64,000 nucleotides of DNA, taken from Sulfurovum sp. TSL6. GTDB lineage: Bacteria; Campylobacterota; Campylobacteria; Campylobacterales; Sulfurovaceae. This document shows, piece by piece, positions 52,507-62,698 of this stretch. The number at the start of each line of letters is the position of its first letter. Position 1 is the stretch's first letter. The stretch spans positions 310,001 to 374,000 of the forward strand of contig NZ_BPFJ01000002.1 of the NCBI RefSeq assembly GCF_019972115.1, written 5' to 3'. The notes beneath the pieces are model-generated. The model saw only the letters and a list, made by a program, of their open reading frames with translations. It was not told the DNA's origin and ran no database searches. The position numbers were made by a program, and so were the translations under genes.

Positions 52507-54087
52507 TTACAGGTTCGTAAATTTTAGAATATCCATCTTTTTATCATACACTTCGGTCTCCACATCAAAAAGTCCAAGCAGTGTGGAGAAAAGGTTGTCC
52601 TGTGTAAATTCGTATGAAGCAGTTTTTCTAAGATTTTCTCTATCCACAGGAAAATCTTTTCCGAACCATAGTACAGAAGCCACATGTTTTTGAGCATCCG
52701 GTGCTATGAAATAGGGAAGTCCGTGCAAGTAAAATCCTCCCTCGCCCAAAGACTCTCCATGATCCGCCATATAGAACATGGCTATATCTATACTATTTTC
52801 ATACTTCTTCAAAAGCCCTATCGTCTGAGAAAGAAAATAATCTGTATAGAGTAGTGCATTATCATAGGCATTAGCAATCTCTTCTTGAGAACACTCTTCT
52901 AGCTGATTGGTCTGACAAGTGGGAGTAAAGCGTTCAAACTCTTTTGGATACCGTTTGTAATAGGCAGGACCGTGGTTACCCATTTGGTGCAGCACGATCA
53001 CCATATCTTTATCACTCTCTTCGATCAGTGTATCCAATCCAACCAACATACCCTCATCTCGACACTCTCCTTCACACAGAGTATTATTATCAGGTGTTTT
53101 ATAATACTCGTATTTCACTCTATCTGCCACGCCTTTGGAATCGGAGTTATTGTCTCTCCACAACACTTCTATCCCTGCATGAGAAAGCACATCCAGAGCA
53201 TTCTCCGTATGAAGTCCTTTTTGGGTATCATAATCGCTTCTACCATACACAGAGAACATACATGGCACGGAGACCGCTGTAGTGGTACCACAGGAATACA
53301 TATTTGAAAAATTGATGATATCTTCTTGTTTGATCAGTGGATTGGTCTCTCTTTGATACCCATTGAGTGAAAAATGGTCTGCGCGTGTTGCTTCGCCCAC
53401 AACCATGATCACTACTCTTCTTTTTTCTCTTTTTTCTATCTTAGCATCTAACCCTGTTTGTATGAGTGGCATATCAGTTACTGCTACCTGTTCTTTCACA
53501 TAAGAACCTAAAGAGTAAAGTCCGTAGGTTGGGTTGGTATAAGAACGTAAGATTTTATGCTCTCTGAAAAAAGAAGTATAGTGTTTAGAAAAAGGAAGCA
53601 TAATGACAAATATCAACACAAAGCTTCCCGTGCTCAATTTTAATTTTGAAAACAACTCCTTTTTTATTCCGTGATACACGATAGGTGTTTTATAAATAAA
53701 ATACGAAGGCAGTATTCCAAGTACTATTACGTATGCAAACAGTTTCCAGCTAATAAGGTCGAAGGCTTCACTTATATCTGTTTGTACCGTATTTTCAATC
53801 ATTGTTTTATCTATCATGATGTTATACGTTTGCATAAAATAGTTTTCCACCGCAGCAATCATCAACATGACGATGAGCAATGGCTTGGTAAGATATCTCC
53901 AACTTAAAAGAGAGAAAAAAAGTACTAAAAAAAGAGTAAAGACCAATCCCTGAGAAATGACAAAAGGTGTATACATACTATCAAAAGGATAGACTTCCAG
54001 CACATGCTTAAAAAATGAAACATTGGTAAATAGTACGATAAATAACGAGACCCCTATAATAAGAGCTGCAGATGTTCTAGGTTTCAA
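52507..54087 (-). CDS. EptA-like phosphoethanolamine transferase
   Basis: 526 aa. Five hydrophobic segments in the N-terminal third (about 8-26, 42-62, 65-85, 114-132, 150-166), then a periplasmic sulfatase-fold domain (~220-526). Motifs: MVVGEATRADHFSLNGY (metal binding), SCGTTTAVSVPCMFS with the nucleophile threonine near residue 267, and YMADHGESLGEGG near 450. The family transfers phosphoethanolamine from phosphatidylethanolamine to lipid A or core sugars. It is on the opposite strand from the polysaccharide genes around it. The cysteines in the second motif are normal for this family. Confidence 0.9.
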   Translation of the reverse strand: MKPRTSAALIIGVSLFIVLFTNVSFFKHVLEVYPFDSMYTPFVISQGLVFTLFLVLFFSLLSWRYLTKPLLIVMLMIAAVENYFMQTYNIMIDKTMIENTVQTDISEAFDLISWKLFAYVIVLGILPSYFIYKTPIVYHGIKKELFSKLKLSTGSFVLIFVIMLPFSKHYTSFFREHKILRSYTNPTYGLYSLGSYVKEQVAVTDMPLIQTGLDAKIEKREKRRVVIMVVGEATRADHFSLNGYQRETNPLIKQEDIINFSNMYSCGTTTAVSVPCMFSVYGRSDYDTQKGLHTENALDVLSHAGIEVLWRDNNSDSKGVADRVKYEYYKTPDNNTLCEGECRDEGMLVGLDTLIEESDKDMVIVLHQMGNHGPAYYKRYPKEFERFTPTCQTNQLEECSQEEIANAYDNALLYTDYFLSQTIGLLKKYENSIDIAMFYMADHGESLGEGGFYLHGLPYFIAPDAQKHVASVLWFGKDFPVDRENLRKTASYEFTQDNLFSTLLGLFDVETEVYDKKMDILKFTNL

Positions 54088-54323
54088 TGTTATCCTTGGA
54101 AAGATTTTCGTTATGGTAGCTGAAAAAGGTTAATATCCTTTAAGTACCAAAAAACGATTCATGCTATAGTGTTTAAAAACTATTGGGTTTTGACACAAAA
54201 TATTACATAAATTTGACATCATAATACTAACCTTCGTATTTAAAAAATCAAATTTAAAAATCTAATGCCTAATTAACTGTCCTTTAGTTATAATTTGCAT
54301 GATTTTTAAAACGAAAGTTCACT

Positions 54324-55151
54324 ATGATAAAAAAATGTCTATTCCCCGCTGCAGGGTATGGAACACGTTTCCTACCAGCGACCAAAGCCACACCAAAAGA
54401 GATGTTACCGGTCCTCACCAAGCCACTCATCCAATATGGTGTAGAAGAAGCACTGGAAGCGGGACTTAATACCATGGCCATTATTACAGGACGTGGTAAA
54501 CGTGCGATAGAAGACCATTTTGATATCTCCTATGAACTTGAACAGCAGATCAAAGGTACGAGCAAAGAACATCTTCTTGATGAGATCCGTTCCCTGATAG
54601 ACCAATGTACATTCTCATACACAAGACAAGTAGAGATGAAAGGGTTGGGACATGCTATCCTCACAGGAGAAACACTTATAGGAAATGAACCGTTTGCCGT
54701 TGTTCTGGCAGATGACCTCTGTACCAATGGGAATGATGGTGTACTCAAGCAGATGATTGAGGTGTTTGAAAAGTACCAATGTTCTGTTGTAGCCATTGAA
54801 GAAGTACGTATGGACCAGACGCATAAGTATGGTGTGATAGCTGGAAACCTGGTCGATAATACAGACAATATCTATAGAGTGACTGATATGGTAGAAAAAC
54901 CAGCCCCAAAAGATGCTCCAACCAACATGGCCATTATCGGACGCTATATTCTTACACCAGATATCTTTGATATTCTCAGAGAAACAAAACCGGGTAAAAA
55001 CGGAGAGATCCAGATCACTGATGCCCTTCTTGAGCAGGCGAAGAACGGTAAAGTGATCGCTTATAAATTTGATGGTCAACGTTTTGACTGTGGTTCTGTT
55101 GATGGATTTGTTCAAGCTACTAATTATTTTTATAACAAAGGAAAAAATTGA
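54324..55151 (+). CDS. galU: UTP-glucose-1-phosphate uridylyltransferase
   Basis: 275 aa; makes UDP-glucose. The activator motif is [22 protein letters not shown] at 9-30. The catalytic region has [14 protein letters not shown] near 126, and [24 protein letters not shown] near 190. A TATAAT box at 54289-54294 gives a leader of about 23 nt. It is the first gene of the long co-directional operon and supplies Ugd's substrate. Its stop overlaps the TTG start of cysD. Confidence 0.96.
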   Translation: MIKKCLFPAAGYGTRFLPATKATPKEMLPVLTKPLIQYGVEEALEAGLNTMAIITGRGKRAIEDHFDISYELEQQIKGTSKEHLLDEIRSLIDQCTFSYTRQVEMKGLGHAILTGETLIGNEPFAVVLADDLCTNGNDGVLKQMIEVFEKYQCSVVAIEEVRMDQTHKYGVIAGNLVDNTDNIYRVTDMVEKPAPKDAPTNMAIIGRYILTPDIFDILRETKPGKNGEIQITDALLEQAKNGKVIAYKFDGQRFDCGSVDGFVQATNYFYNKGKN

Positions 55152-56059
55152 TAACTAAAGAAAGATTAACCCATCTTCGGCAACTTGAAGCCGAATCCAT
55201 CCACATCTTACGTGAAGTAGCAGCTGAATTCACTAACCCTGTGATGATGTATTCAGTAGGTAAAGACTCTTCTGTTATGCTACATCTTGCGATGAAAGCA
55301 TTTGCTCCGAGTAAACTCCCTTTCCCTCTTTTACATGTCGATACACTCTGGAAATTCAAAGAGATGATCGAGTTTCGTGACCAGCGTGCAAAAGATCTAG
55401 GATTTGACCTTGTCGTTCACTCTAATCCTGAAGGTATAGAGATGGATATCTCTCCTTTTGAACATGGTTCTAAAGTCCATACGGACATCATGAAAACCCA
55501 AGGTCTTAAACAAGCACTCAATGCAGGTGGCTACGATGCTATCATTGGTGGAGCTCGTCGTGATGAAGAGAAATCCCGTGCCAAAGAGCGTATTTTTTCA
55601 TTCCGAGATAAACACCATAGATGGGACCCAAAGAACCAACGTCCAGAACTTTGGAATGTTTATAACACTGCCATCCAAAAAGGTGAAAGTGTACGTGTCT
55701 TTCCTATCTCTAACTGGACGGAACTGGATATCTGGCAATATATCTACCTGGAAGATATCAAAATACCATCACTTTACTTTGCAAAAGAGCAGGATGTCGT
55801 GGAGTATGAAGGTACAAAAATACGTGTCGATGATGACCGTATGCCTGAAGAACTACGTAAAACAGCTAAAAAAGAGATGGTACGTTTTAGAACACTGGGA
55901 TGTTACCCACTCACAGGTGCTATCAACTCTACAGCAACTACACTTCCAGAGATCATCAAAGAGATGCTTCTCTCAACCAGTTCAGAAAGAGAAGGCCGTC
56001 TTATCGATAAAGACCAGGAAGGCGCTATGGAATTAAAGAAAATCGAGGGATACTTTTAA
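55148..56059 (+). CDS. cysD: Sulfate adenylyltransferase subunit 2
   Basis: 303 aa. With CysN it makes adenosine 5'-phosphosulfate from ATP and sulfate. The PP-loop [11 protein letters not shown] (near residue 36) is the ATP pyrophosphatase site, and [26 protein letters not shown] near 117 with [14 protein letters not shown] near 250 are conserved CysD segments. The start is TTG, beginning [20 protein letters not shown], closely matching other CysD N-termini; it overlaps the galU stop as TTGA. Stop and start of cysN overlap by one base. Confidence 0.97.
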   Translation: MITKERLTHLRQLEAESIHILREVAAEFTNPVMMYSVGKDSSVMLHLAMKAFAPSKLPFPLLHVDTLWKFKEMIEFRDQRAKDLGFDLVVHSNPEGIEMDISPFEHGSKVHTDIMKTQGLKQALNAGGYDAIIGGARRDEEKSRAKERIFSFRDKHHRWDPKNQRPELWNVYNTAIQKGESVRVFPISNWTELDIWQYIYLEDIKIPSLYFAKEQDVVEYEGTKIRVDDDRMPEELRKTAKKEMVRFRTLGCYPLTGAINSTATTLPEIIKEMLLSTSSEREGRLIDKDQEGAMELKKIEGYF

Positions 56060-57462
56060 TGGATATTATAAACTACCTAAAGGCACATGAAAACAAAGAT
56101 ATGCTCCGCTTCCTCACCTGCGGATCAGTCGATGATGGTAAAAGTACTCTTATTGGAAGAATGCTCTATGATTCAAAGATGATCTTTGATGATCAACTTG
56201 CAGCAGCAGAAGGTGAAAGTAAAAAGTACGGTACTACCGGAGAGAAGATCGATATGGCTCTACTTGTTGATGGTCTCCAAAGTGAACGTGAACAGGGTAT
56301 CACCATTGATGTTGCTTACCGTTTCTTTGCAACAGAGAACCGTAAATTCATCATTGCAGACACTCCAGGTCATGAACAATATACTCGTAACATGGTTACA
56401 GGTGCTTCAACCGCTGATGTGGCCATCATCCTTATCGATGCACGTAAAGGTATCTTGACACAGACACGTCGTCATAGTTTCATTGTAAACCTACTTGGTA
56501 TTGAACATGTCATTGTAGCCATTAATAAGATGGACCTGGTTGACTTCAGTGAAGATGTATTCAACGAGATATCTGAAGCTTATGGTGAACTCGCAGATGA
56601 GCTTGGTATCAAGAATACGTATTATATCCCTGTAAGTGCTTTAGATGGCGATAACGTCGTTGATCAAAGTGAGAATACACCTTGGTATGATGGTAAACCA
56701 TTGTTAGGCTTACTTGATACTATGGATATCTCTAAGGAACCAAAAGCAGAGAATTTCAGATTTCCTGTCCAGTACGTTAACCGTCCAAACCTTGACTTTA
56801 GAGGTTTCTGCGGGACCATAGCAGCAGGATCGGTCAAAGTAGGCGATGAGATCACCGTATTGCCTTCAGGGAAAAGTACTACTGTCAAAAGCATTATCAA
56901 TGCAGGTGACATCACTGAAGATAATCGTGAAGCCACAACAAATGAAGCCTATGCTCCTATGGCCATCACGATTACTACAGAAGATGAAGTAGACATTTCC
57001 AGAGGCGATATGCTGGTACATACAGAGAGTTTACCTGCAGTATCCAATAACCTCAAAGTCATGCTTGTATGGATGGATGAAACTCCTATGACTACAGGAA
57101 AGTCTTACGACATCAAGCGTGCTACATCTGTTGTTTCAGGAAGCTTTGAGCATATCAACTATAAAGTCGATGTCAATACCTATGAGAGAGAAGAAGTCTC
57201 TACATTGGAACTAAATGATATCGCTTCTTGCCGTATGGTACTTACACGTCCTATAGCAGCAGATGCTTATACGGATAACAGATTAACAGGTAGTTTTATC
57301 GTAGTAGACCGTATCACTAACAACACCGTAGGTGCTGGGATGATTCTAGGAGTAAGCAGACGTAATACTGAAGCAATCACTAAAGAGTACAGTGATGCAG
57401 AAAAAGAACTTAATGCCTATGTCAGAAAACACTTTCCAGAGTGGGATTGTAAAGCCATTTAA
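56059..57462 (+). CDS. cysN: Sulfate adenylyltransferase subunit 1 (GTPase)
   Basis: 467 aa translation-factor-like GTPase that drives sulfate activation by CysD. G1 GSVDDGKSTL near residue 22, G3 DTPGHEQYTRNM near 100, G4 NKMD near 156. The EF-Tu-like beta-barrel domains follow. It is a standalone CysN without a fused CysC. The APS kinase is encoded separately, twice, just downstream. Adjacent genes overlap by one base, so the subunits are co-translated. Confidence 0.97.
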   Translation: MDIINYLKAHENKDMLRFLTCGSVDDGKSTLIGRMLYDSKMIFDDQLAAAEGESKKYGTTGEKIDMALLVDGLQSEREQGITIDVAYRFFATENRKFIIADTPGHEQYTRNMVTGASTADVAIILIDARKGILTQTRRHSFIVNLLGIEHVIVAINKMDLVDFSEDVFNEISEAYGELADELGIKNTYYIPVSALDGDNVVDQSENTPWYDGKPLLGLLDTMDISKEPKAENFRFPVQYVNRPNLDFRGFCGTIAAGSVKVGDEITVLPSGKSTTVKSIINAGDITEDNREATTNEAYAPMAITITTEDEVDISRGDMLVHTESLPAVSNNLKVMLVWMDETPMTTGKSYDIKRATSVVSGSFEHINYKVDVNTYEREEVSTLELNDIASCRMVLTRPIAADAYTDNRLTGSFIVVDRITNNTVGAGMILGVSRRNTEAITKEYSDAEKELNAYVRKHFPEWDCKAI

Positions 57463-58187
57463 TGTATAAAGAGACAAACAGGCGTTCTATAGTTAAAGGT
57501 ATCAGTTGGCGTATACTGGCAACCACTACCACTATCATCATTGTTTACCTATTCTTTGGAAGACTTGACCTTGCTATTGCTGCAGGATTGATAGAAACTA
57601 TACTCAAAGTAGGACTCTACTGGGCACATGAGAGAGCATGGTTTAAAATTCAATGGGGAAAAAAGAAAATAGATCCATTTAACCTTTGGTTCACAGGACT
57701 TCCTCTGAGTGGAAAAACAACCATAGCAGACAAGGTTTACACTGAACTGGAAAAATTGCATATACCTATCGAAAGAATTGACTCCAAAGATATCCGTGAT
57801 CTTATCCCTGGTATCGGGTATAGCAGAGAAGAGCGTAATCGACATATGCACCGTATTGGAAACCTAGTACGTACTTTACAGCATAATTCTATCTCTACTG
57901 TGGCATCGTTTGTCTCTCCTTACCGGGAATCAAGAAAAGCCATTCGGGATATGGTTAAAAACAATGTTGTTGTCTATGTGAAAGCGGATGTTGAAACCTG
58001 TAAAGCACGTGACTACAAAGGCAAATATAAAAAAGCGTTAGCCGGTGAACTTCAGAACTTTCCAGGTGTCAATGATATTTATGAAGAACCACAACATGCT
58101 GAGATCGTAATAGATACTGATAAAATGAGTGCAGATGAAGCCTGTAGAATCATTGTAAAATATATAAAGAAACACTATGTCAAATAA
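57462..58187 (+). CDS. DUF2061 membrane domain fused to an APS-kinase-like domain
   Basis: 241 aa. Residues 1-65 are a DUF2061-type membrane domain, with [18 protein letters not shown], a helix, and [18 protein letters not shown]. Residues ~70-241 are APS kinase-like with a Walker [10 protein letters not shown] near 84, [12 protein letters not shown] near 145, and [17 protein letters not shown] near 180. Compared with the CysC encoded next, the DGDNIR segment is DSKDIR and the P-loop serines differ (SGSGKST in CysC). It probably phosphorylates APS at the membrane, or has diverged in substrate. Such fusions are uncommon. Overlaps cysN by one base and the next gene by 11. Confidence 0.8.
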   Translation: MYKETNRRSIVKGISWRILATTTTIIIVYLFFGRLDLAIAAGLIETILKVGLYWAHERAWFKIQWGKKKIDPFNLWFTGLPLSGKTTIADKVYTELEKLHIPIERIDSKDIRDLIPGIGYSREERNRHMHRIGNLVRTLQHNSISTVASFVSPYRESRKAIRDMVKNNVVVYVKADVETCKARDYKGKYKKALAGELQNFPGVNDIYEEPQHAEIVIDTDKMSADEACRIIVKYIKKHYVK

Positions 58188-58779
58188 AAATATTGTATGG
58201 CATGATCATCATGTCACTAAAGAAGAACGTTCACAAATAAAAGCTCAAAAACCCTGCATACTCTGGTTCACAGGGTTAAGCGGTTCAGGTAAGTCTACCA
58301 TTGCAAATGCCGTTGAAAGTAAACTCTTAGAACTGAATAAACACACCTATCTTCTTGATGGAGACAATATTCGTATGGGGCTGAATAAAGGTTTAGGCTT
58401 TTCAGATGAAGATCGAATTGAAAATATTAGACGCATTGGAGAAGTCTCTAAGCTCTTTGTGGATTCCGGAACTATTGTGCTCACAGCATTTATCTCACCT
58501 TTCCAAAAGGAAAGAGATGCCGTCAGAGGATTGGTACAAGAAGATGAATTTATTGAAGTGTTTATAGATACTTCTTTGGAAGTATGTGAATCAAGAGATC
58601 CAAAAGGTCTTTACCAGAAAGCCAGAAATGGAGAGATACCGGACTTTACCGGGATCTCTTCGCCGTATGAAGCTCCAACAAAACCTGAAATACATATATT
58701 AAATGATCAAATATCTATAGAAGATGTTACCACACAAATCATAGATTATTTGAAAGATAAAGGATATTTACTTGCTTGA
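58177..58779 (+). CDS. cysC: Adenylyl-sulfate kinase
   Basis: 200 aa, forms PAPS from APS. Walker [12 protein letters not shown] near residue 34, [20 protein letters not shown] near 62, [14 protein letters not shown] near 106 (phosphoserine site), and [28 protein letters not shown] near 138 are all canonical. It follows the membrane-fused paralogue, overlapping it by 11 nt. The product PAPS is the sulfate donor for the sulfotransferase downstream or for assimilation. No cysH was seen in the window. Confidence 0.96.
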   Translation: MSNKNIVWHDHHVTKEERSQIKAQKPCILWFTGLSGSGKSTIANAVESKLLELNKHTYLLDGDNIRMGLNKGLGFSDEDRIENIRRIGEVSKLFVDSGTIVLTAFISPFQKERDAVRGLVQEDEFIEVFIDTSLEVCESRDPKGLYQKARNGEIPDFTGISSPYEAPTKPEIHILNDQISIEDVTTQIIDYLKDKGYLLA

Positions 58780-59533
58780 TAAAATAGACCTGGATCTCGT
58801 AGTGTCCATTGCTAAAGATGCTGGTGATGTCATTATGGAAATCTATGATAAAGATTTTACTATCGATTATAAAGATGACAAATCACCATTGACTGAAGCA
58901 GATACAAAGTCAAATGAAATCATATGTGAGGCATTGGGAAAAGCTTATTCTAATATCCCTTTACTTTCTGAAGAAAATAAAGAAGTTCCTTATGAGGTAA
59001 GAAAACATTGGGAATACTTTTGGTTGATCGACCCAATTGATGGTACAAAAGAGTTCATTAAGAAAAATGATGAGTTTACTGTTAATATTGCACTTATTCA
59101 TAAAGACACGCCCGTACTTGGTGTTGTTTATGCTCCAGCATTGGGTGATATGTATAAGGCTAAAAAAGGTACCGGTGCATTTAAAAATGGACATAAGTTA
59201 CCATTAGAGGTAAATGAAATGCCTGAAAAATTATTAAGAGTGGTTGCATCTAAGTCTCATCTCTCGGAAGAGACACAAACTTTTATCGATGATGTAGCAA
59301 AGAGTACAGAAAACATTGAACAAGTTTCAAAGGGAAGCTCTTTAAAGCTAGTCATGGTTGCTGAAGGATCTGCAGACATCTACCCCCGTTTAGCACCGAC
59401 CATGGAGTGGGATACCGGCGCGGCTGATGCAATTGTCAGAGAAAGTGGTAAACTGACATATCAGTATGATTCAGATCAGCCTATCGTATACAATAAAGAA
59501 AATCTTTTAAACCCTTGGTTTGTCGTAAAATGA
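58772..59533 (+). CDS. cysQ: 3'(2'),5'-bisphosphate nucleotidase
   Basis: 253 aa inositol-monophosphatase-fold phosphatase. It removes the 3'-phosphate from PAP left by sulfotransfer or reduction. [15 protein letters not shown] near residue 37, [16 protein letters not shown] near 85 (metal site), and [12 protein letters not shown] near 213 are CysQ motifs. The start is TTG overlapping the cysC stop. Its place after two APS kinases and before a flippase and sulfotransferase makes PAP recycling its likely role. Confidence 0.95.
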   Translation: MLDKIDLDLVVSIAKDAGDVIMEIYDKDFTIDYKDDKSPLTEADTKSNEIICEALGKAYSNIPLLSEENKEVPYEVRKHWEYFWLIDPIDGTKEFIKKNDEFTVNIALIHKDTPVLGVVYAPALGDMYKAKKGTGAFKNGHKLPLEVNEMPEKLLRVVASKSHLSEETQTFIDDVAKSTENIEQVSKGSSLKLVMVAEGSADIYPRLAPTMEWDTGAADAIVRESGKLTYQYDSDQPIVYNKENLLNPWFVVK

Positions 59534-60870
59534 TAAGAAAAATTAAAACGAAACTTGAAGAAGATAGCCACTTGTCCGATCTTATCAGTAGTTCAATCAT
59601 GTCATTCGGACTGCGTATTATGGGTATTGTGGTGGGGTATCTTTTCATACTACTGATCTCGCGCAATCTAGGGGCATCCTCCGTAGGTATCTTTACATTG
59701 GCCTTTACAGTGTTGCAGATCGCCTCTATCTTCGGGAGATTCGGACTTGATACAGCACTTTTGCGGTTTGTCTCTGAATCAGCTGCACATGGTAAAATGG
59801 GTGAAGCTGCAGGTTCCTATGGGAAAGCTATGGTATTAGCGTTTTTCCTGGCACTTTCTATAAGCATTGCCGTGTACCTGTCGGCAGAAACCATTGCAGC
59901 CGGAGTTTTTTCTAACCTGGAACTTACAAGGTCATTTGAGATTGCTTCGACAGGCGTTGTCCCGATGACACTGACCTATCTCAATTTCGAAACAATGCGG
60001 GCCATGAAAAAAATACGTGAGTATGCTTTTTTTCAAAATGTTTCGACCTTTTTGGTAGCGACAGTGTTGCTATTTTTTATGCTGGACACCGACTCAGATC
60101 CAGCTGTATCGATAGTGGTTTTTGTCACCGCAGCTTATGTTACATGGCTTTTGAGCCAGTATAAGGTAATGAAACTTTTCAGATTCAAACTTACGATGCA
60201 GGGACGTGAAATTTTTTCTATGTTAAAAGTCTCATTTCCCATGATGGTTGCAAGTTCACTAATGCTCATCATGGGCTGGACCGATACCATCATGATCGGT
60301 ATGTTTATAGATGAAAGTAGTGTTGGTGTGTACAGTGTCGCGTTAAAGGTAGCTACGGTGACGAGTATCACTTTGATGGCCATTAACAGCATGTCTGCCC
60401 CAAAGTTCGCTGAGTTTTATGCCAAAAACGATATGGCGTCGTTACAGTATGTTGTCAGTCATTCGAGCCGACTTATTTTTTGGACATCATTGCCTATTTT
60501 GATTGTTAGCATTGTTTTTCCGGAGCAAATACTGAGTATTTTTGGAGAAGAATTCAAATTGGCATCATGGGCATTAATTATCTTATGTATAGGACAGTTC
60601 GTTAATGTTGTATCTGGATCCGTAGGCTATATATTGCAAATGACTGGTAAAGAAAAAGTGTTTCAGCATATTATTTTGCTGTCAATAGTGTTAAATATCG
60701 CATTGAACTATTGGTTAATACCACTATATGGAATAGAAGGTGCTGCAGTGGCAAGCGCATTTAGCTTAGGAACATGGAATTTGTTATCAGTGTATGTTGT
60801 AAGATATAAAGTGAAAATTACAACAATATATCTACCATATAAACTAGAAAGAGGGATTTATGAAAAATAA
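59530..60870 (+). CDS. Wzx-type polysaccharide flippase (MATE/MOP superfamily)
   Basis: 446 aa with 12-14 hydrophobic segments in the MOP superfamily pattern. LLISRNLGASSVGIFTLAFTVLQI near residue 45 is the characteristic first transport segment. A long hydrophilic N-terminus (~20 residues) precedes it. It would flip lipid-linked sugar units to the periplasm. Start: ATG at 59530 overlaps the cysQ stop (ATGA); the frame reaches back to a TTG at 59515. It lies between PAP recycling and the sulfotransferase, consistent with a sulfated polymer. An amino-acid exporter role is not excluded but context favours Wzx. Confidence 0.82.
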   Translation: MIRKIKTKLEEDSHLSDLISSSIMSFGLRIMGIVVGYLFILLISRNLGASSVGIFTLAFTVLQIASIFGRFGLDTALLRFVSESAAHGKMGEAAGSYGKAMVLAFFLALSISIAVYLSAETIAAGVFSNLELTRSFEIASTGVVPMTLTYLNFETMRAMKKIREYAFFQNVSTFLVATVLLFFMLDTDSDPAVSIVVFVTAAYVTWLLSQYKVMKLFRFKLTMQGREIFSMLKVSFPMMVASSLMLIMGWTDTIMIGMFIDESSVGVYSVALKVATVTSITLMAINSMSAPKFAEFYAKNDMASLQYVVSHSSRLIFWTSLPILIVSIVFPEQILSIFGEEFKLASWALIILCIGQFVNVVSGSVGYILQMTGKEKVFQHIILLSIVLNIALNYWLIPLYGIEGAAVASAFSLGTWNLLSVYVVRYKVKITTIYLPYKLERGIYEK

Positions 60871-61789
60871 GATTAAAGTCATCTATATTTTGGGCGAAGG
60901 GAGAAGCGGAAGTACGCTTGTCGAAAGAATTTTGGGACAGCACAGTGAAATATTTTCAGCTGGTGAATTAAAACATATATGGGAAAGAAGTTTTAAAGAG
61001 AACCAGTTATGCAGCTGTGGTAAAGCATTTAATGAGTGTGATATATGGGGGAAAATTCTTGATAATTTTGAGCTAAAAGACATCAACCCAAATAAACAAC
61101 AAGAAGCACAAGAAAAAATAAGCAGACTAAGACATTTTTTTACTTTGAAAAACCTACAATTTAATAATAAGTATAGAGATAATGAAGATCTTATGGAAAT
61201 AATTAATGCATATTATGAACTCTATAAAGCAATTTTGAAAACTACTGGGAAAAAATATGTTTTGGATGCATCGAAACATCCTGTTTTTGCGCTTTTATTG
61301 TCTATGCACCCTGATATAGAACTAAGTGTGATACATCTTGTAAGGGATGTAAGAGGTGTAGCTTATTCTTGGAGAAAAAAGAAAATCAGACCCGAGATCA
61401 CAACGCATCAGGAATTAATGCCTAGATACTCTGTAATCCGTACTGCCATTTCTTGGGATGTCGTGAATTTTATTGGCAATTATGTTGGGCAACAAGTAAA
61501 TACATATACTCTGTTACGTTATGAGGATATTATTCAAAATCCTAAAAATGAAATCAGTAATATACTTGAATTATTAAAGTTAAAGGATGAAACAAACCAT
61601 ATCTTTATGGATGAAAAAACTGTACAATTAAATCAAAATCATACAGTTTCGGGCAATCCAATGCGTTTTAAAACCGGTGAAGTCAACTTAAGACTTGATG
61701 AAGAATGGAAAGAAAAGATGAATAAAAAAGATCAAATCATAACAAATGTATTTACATTTCCTTTATTAAAAAAATATAGGTATGTATAA
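60860..61789 (+). CDS. PAPS-dependent sulfotransferase
   Basis: 309 aa cytoplasmic sulfotransferase. The 5'-phosphosulfate-binding loop is LGEGRSGSTLVERIL (P-loop-like, residues 11-25). A cysteine segment LCSCGKAFNECDIWG (~50-64) is common in the bacterial sulfotransferase family. The 3'-phosphate-binding region is HLVRDVRGVAYSWRK near 162. It takes PAPS made by the upstream cysDN-cysC genes and probably sulfates a sugar of the polysaccharide unit. The DNA from here on is more AT-rich. It overlaps the flippase by 11 nt. Confidence 0.85.
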   Translation: MKNKIKVIYILGEGRSGSTLVERILGQHSEIFSAGELKHIWERSFKENQLCSCGKAFNECDIWGKILDNFELKDINPNKQQEAQEKISRLRHFFTLKNLQFNNKYRDNEDLMEIINAYYELYKAILKTTGKKYVLDASKHPVFALLLSMHPDIELSVIHLVRDVRGVAYSWRKKKIRPEITTHQELMPRYSVIRTAISWDVVNFIGNYVGQQVNTYTLLRYEDIIQNPKNEISNILELLKLKDETNHIFMDEKTVQLNQNHTVSGNPMRFKTGEVNLRLDEEWKEKMNKKDQIITNVFTFPLLKKYRYV

Positions 61790-62698
61790 ATGAAAAAAAC
61801 AATTTTTTATGTATATTCCAATAAAGCATATTATCCAGAATTAGAAGCATACCGAGATTATTTTTCAGATATGTTTCATGTAGAAATAATCGAGAAAAAA
61901 AATTTGAAACAAAAAAAATATGATAAAAATACGATACTTTGGTTTATTATGGGATTCTATCCAGAACGATATAATGCGGGATTAATTATTCATGATTATA
62001 GATCACTTTCGGTGGGTATGTTTCCAAAAATAAAAAATTTTCTAAAAAAATATATTAATCAACAACCAAATATTAGAATTTTTTTAAATGAAACTATTGC
62101 AAATGAAATGAATTTTAAAGACAAGGTACCAGAGATATTTATAGATATGGGCGTGCCAGAAAAAATTCTTAAAAATAAAGAGACCAATAAAAATAGTTAT
62201 CAATTTGATTTTATTTATGTTGGAGATATTTCTTTTGAAAGAGAAACAGATAAATTAATAGAAAAATTTCAAAAAAAACATCAAAAAAAAACTTTAATGC
62301 TGGTAGGAACGTACGAAGAATTGATTTTCAAGGAATATCATACATATGAAAATGTTTTTTTTACTGGGCGTTTACCTCAATATGAAGTTTTCAATATGAT
62401 ACAAAAATCAGAATTCGCATTAAATTTTATTCCTAATAAATACCCTTATTCGTTTCAAACCTCGACAAAGCTTTTGGAATATGCTTCACTGGGTAAAAAG
62501 ATAATAACTTCATTCACACAAGCAAATAAAATAACTCTTGAAAAGTATAAAATAAATAGTTTGATAGTAGATGATTATAATTTTCCTGATGAAAATGAGC
62601 TTAAAAAAATTGTTGACAATAATGCATTTGAGGTTTCTACAGTTTTATGGAAAAAAATAATTGAGGAAAGTAATATTGAATACTTATTATTACAATAG
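61790..62698 (+). CDS. Glycosyltransferase, GT4-like
   Basis: 302 aa, soluble. The N-terminal half is short and not clearly recognised. The C-terminal half resembles GT-B fold glycosyltransferases: FIYVGDISFERETDKLIEKF, then a FFTGRLPQYEVFNMIQKSEFALN segment, and TSTKLLEYASLGKKIITS, the usual nucleotide-sugar binding region. The donor and acceptor sugars cannot be read. It is directly downstream of the sulfotransferase with no gap, AT-rich and lysine-rich, suggesting acquisition from elsewhere. It overlaps the polymerase gene at its 3' end. Confidence 0.65.
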   Translation: MKKTIFYVYSNKAYYPELEAYRDYFSDMFHVEIIEKKNLKQKKYDKNTILWFIMGFYPERYNAGLIIHDYRSLSVGMFPKIKNFLKKYINQQPNIRIFLNETIANEMNFKDKVPEIFIDMGVPEKILKNKETNKNSYQFDFIYVGDISFERETDKLIEKFQKKHQKKTLMLVGTYEELIFKEYHTYENVFFTGRLPQYEVFNMIQKSEFALNFIPNKYPYSFQTSTKLLEYASLGKKIITSFTQANKITLEKYKINSLIVDDYNFPDENELKKIVDNNAFEVSTVLWKKIIEESNIEYLLLQ

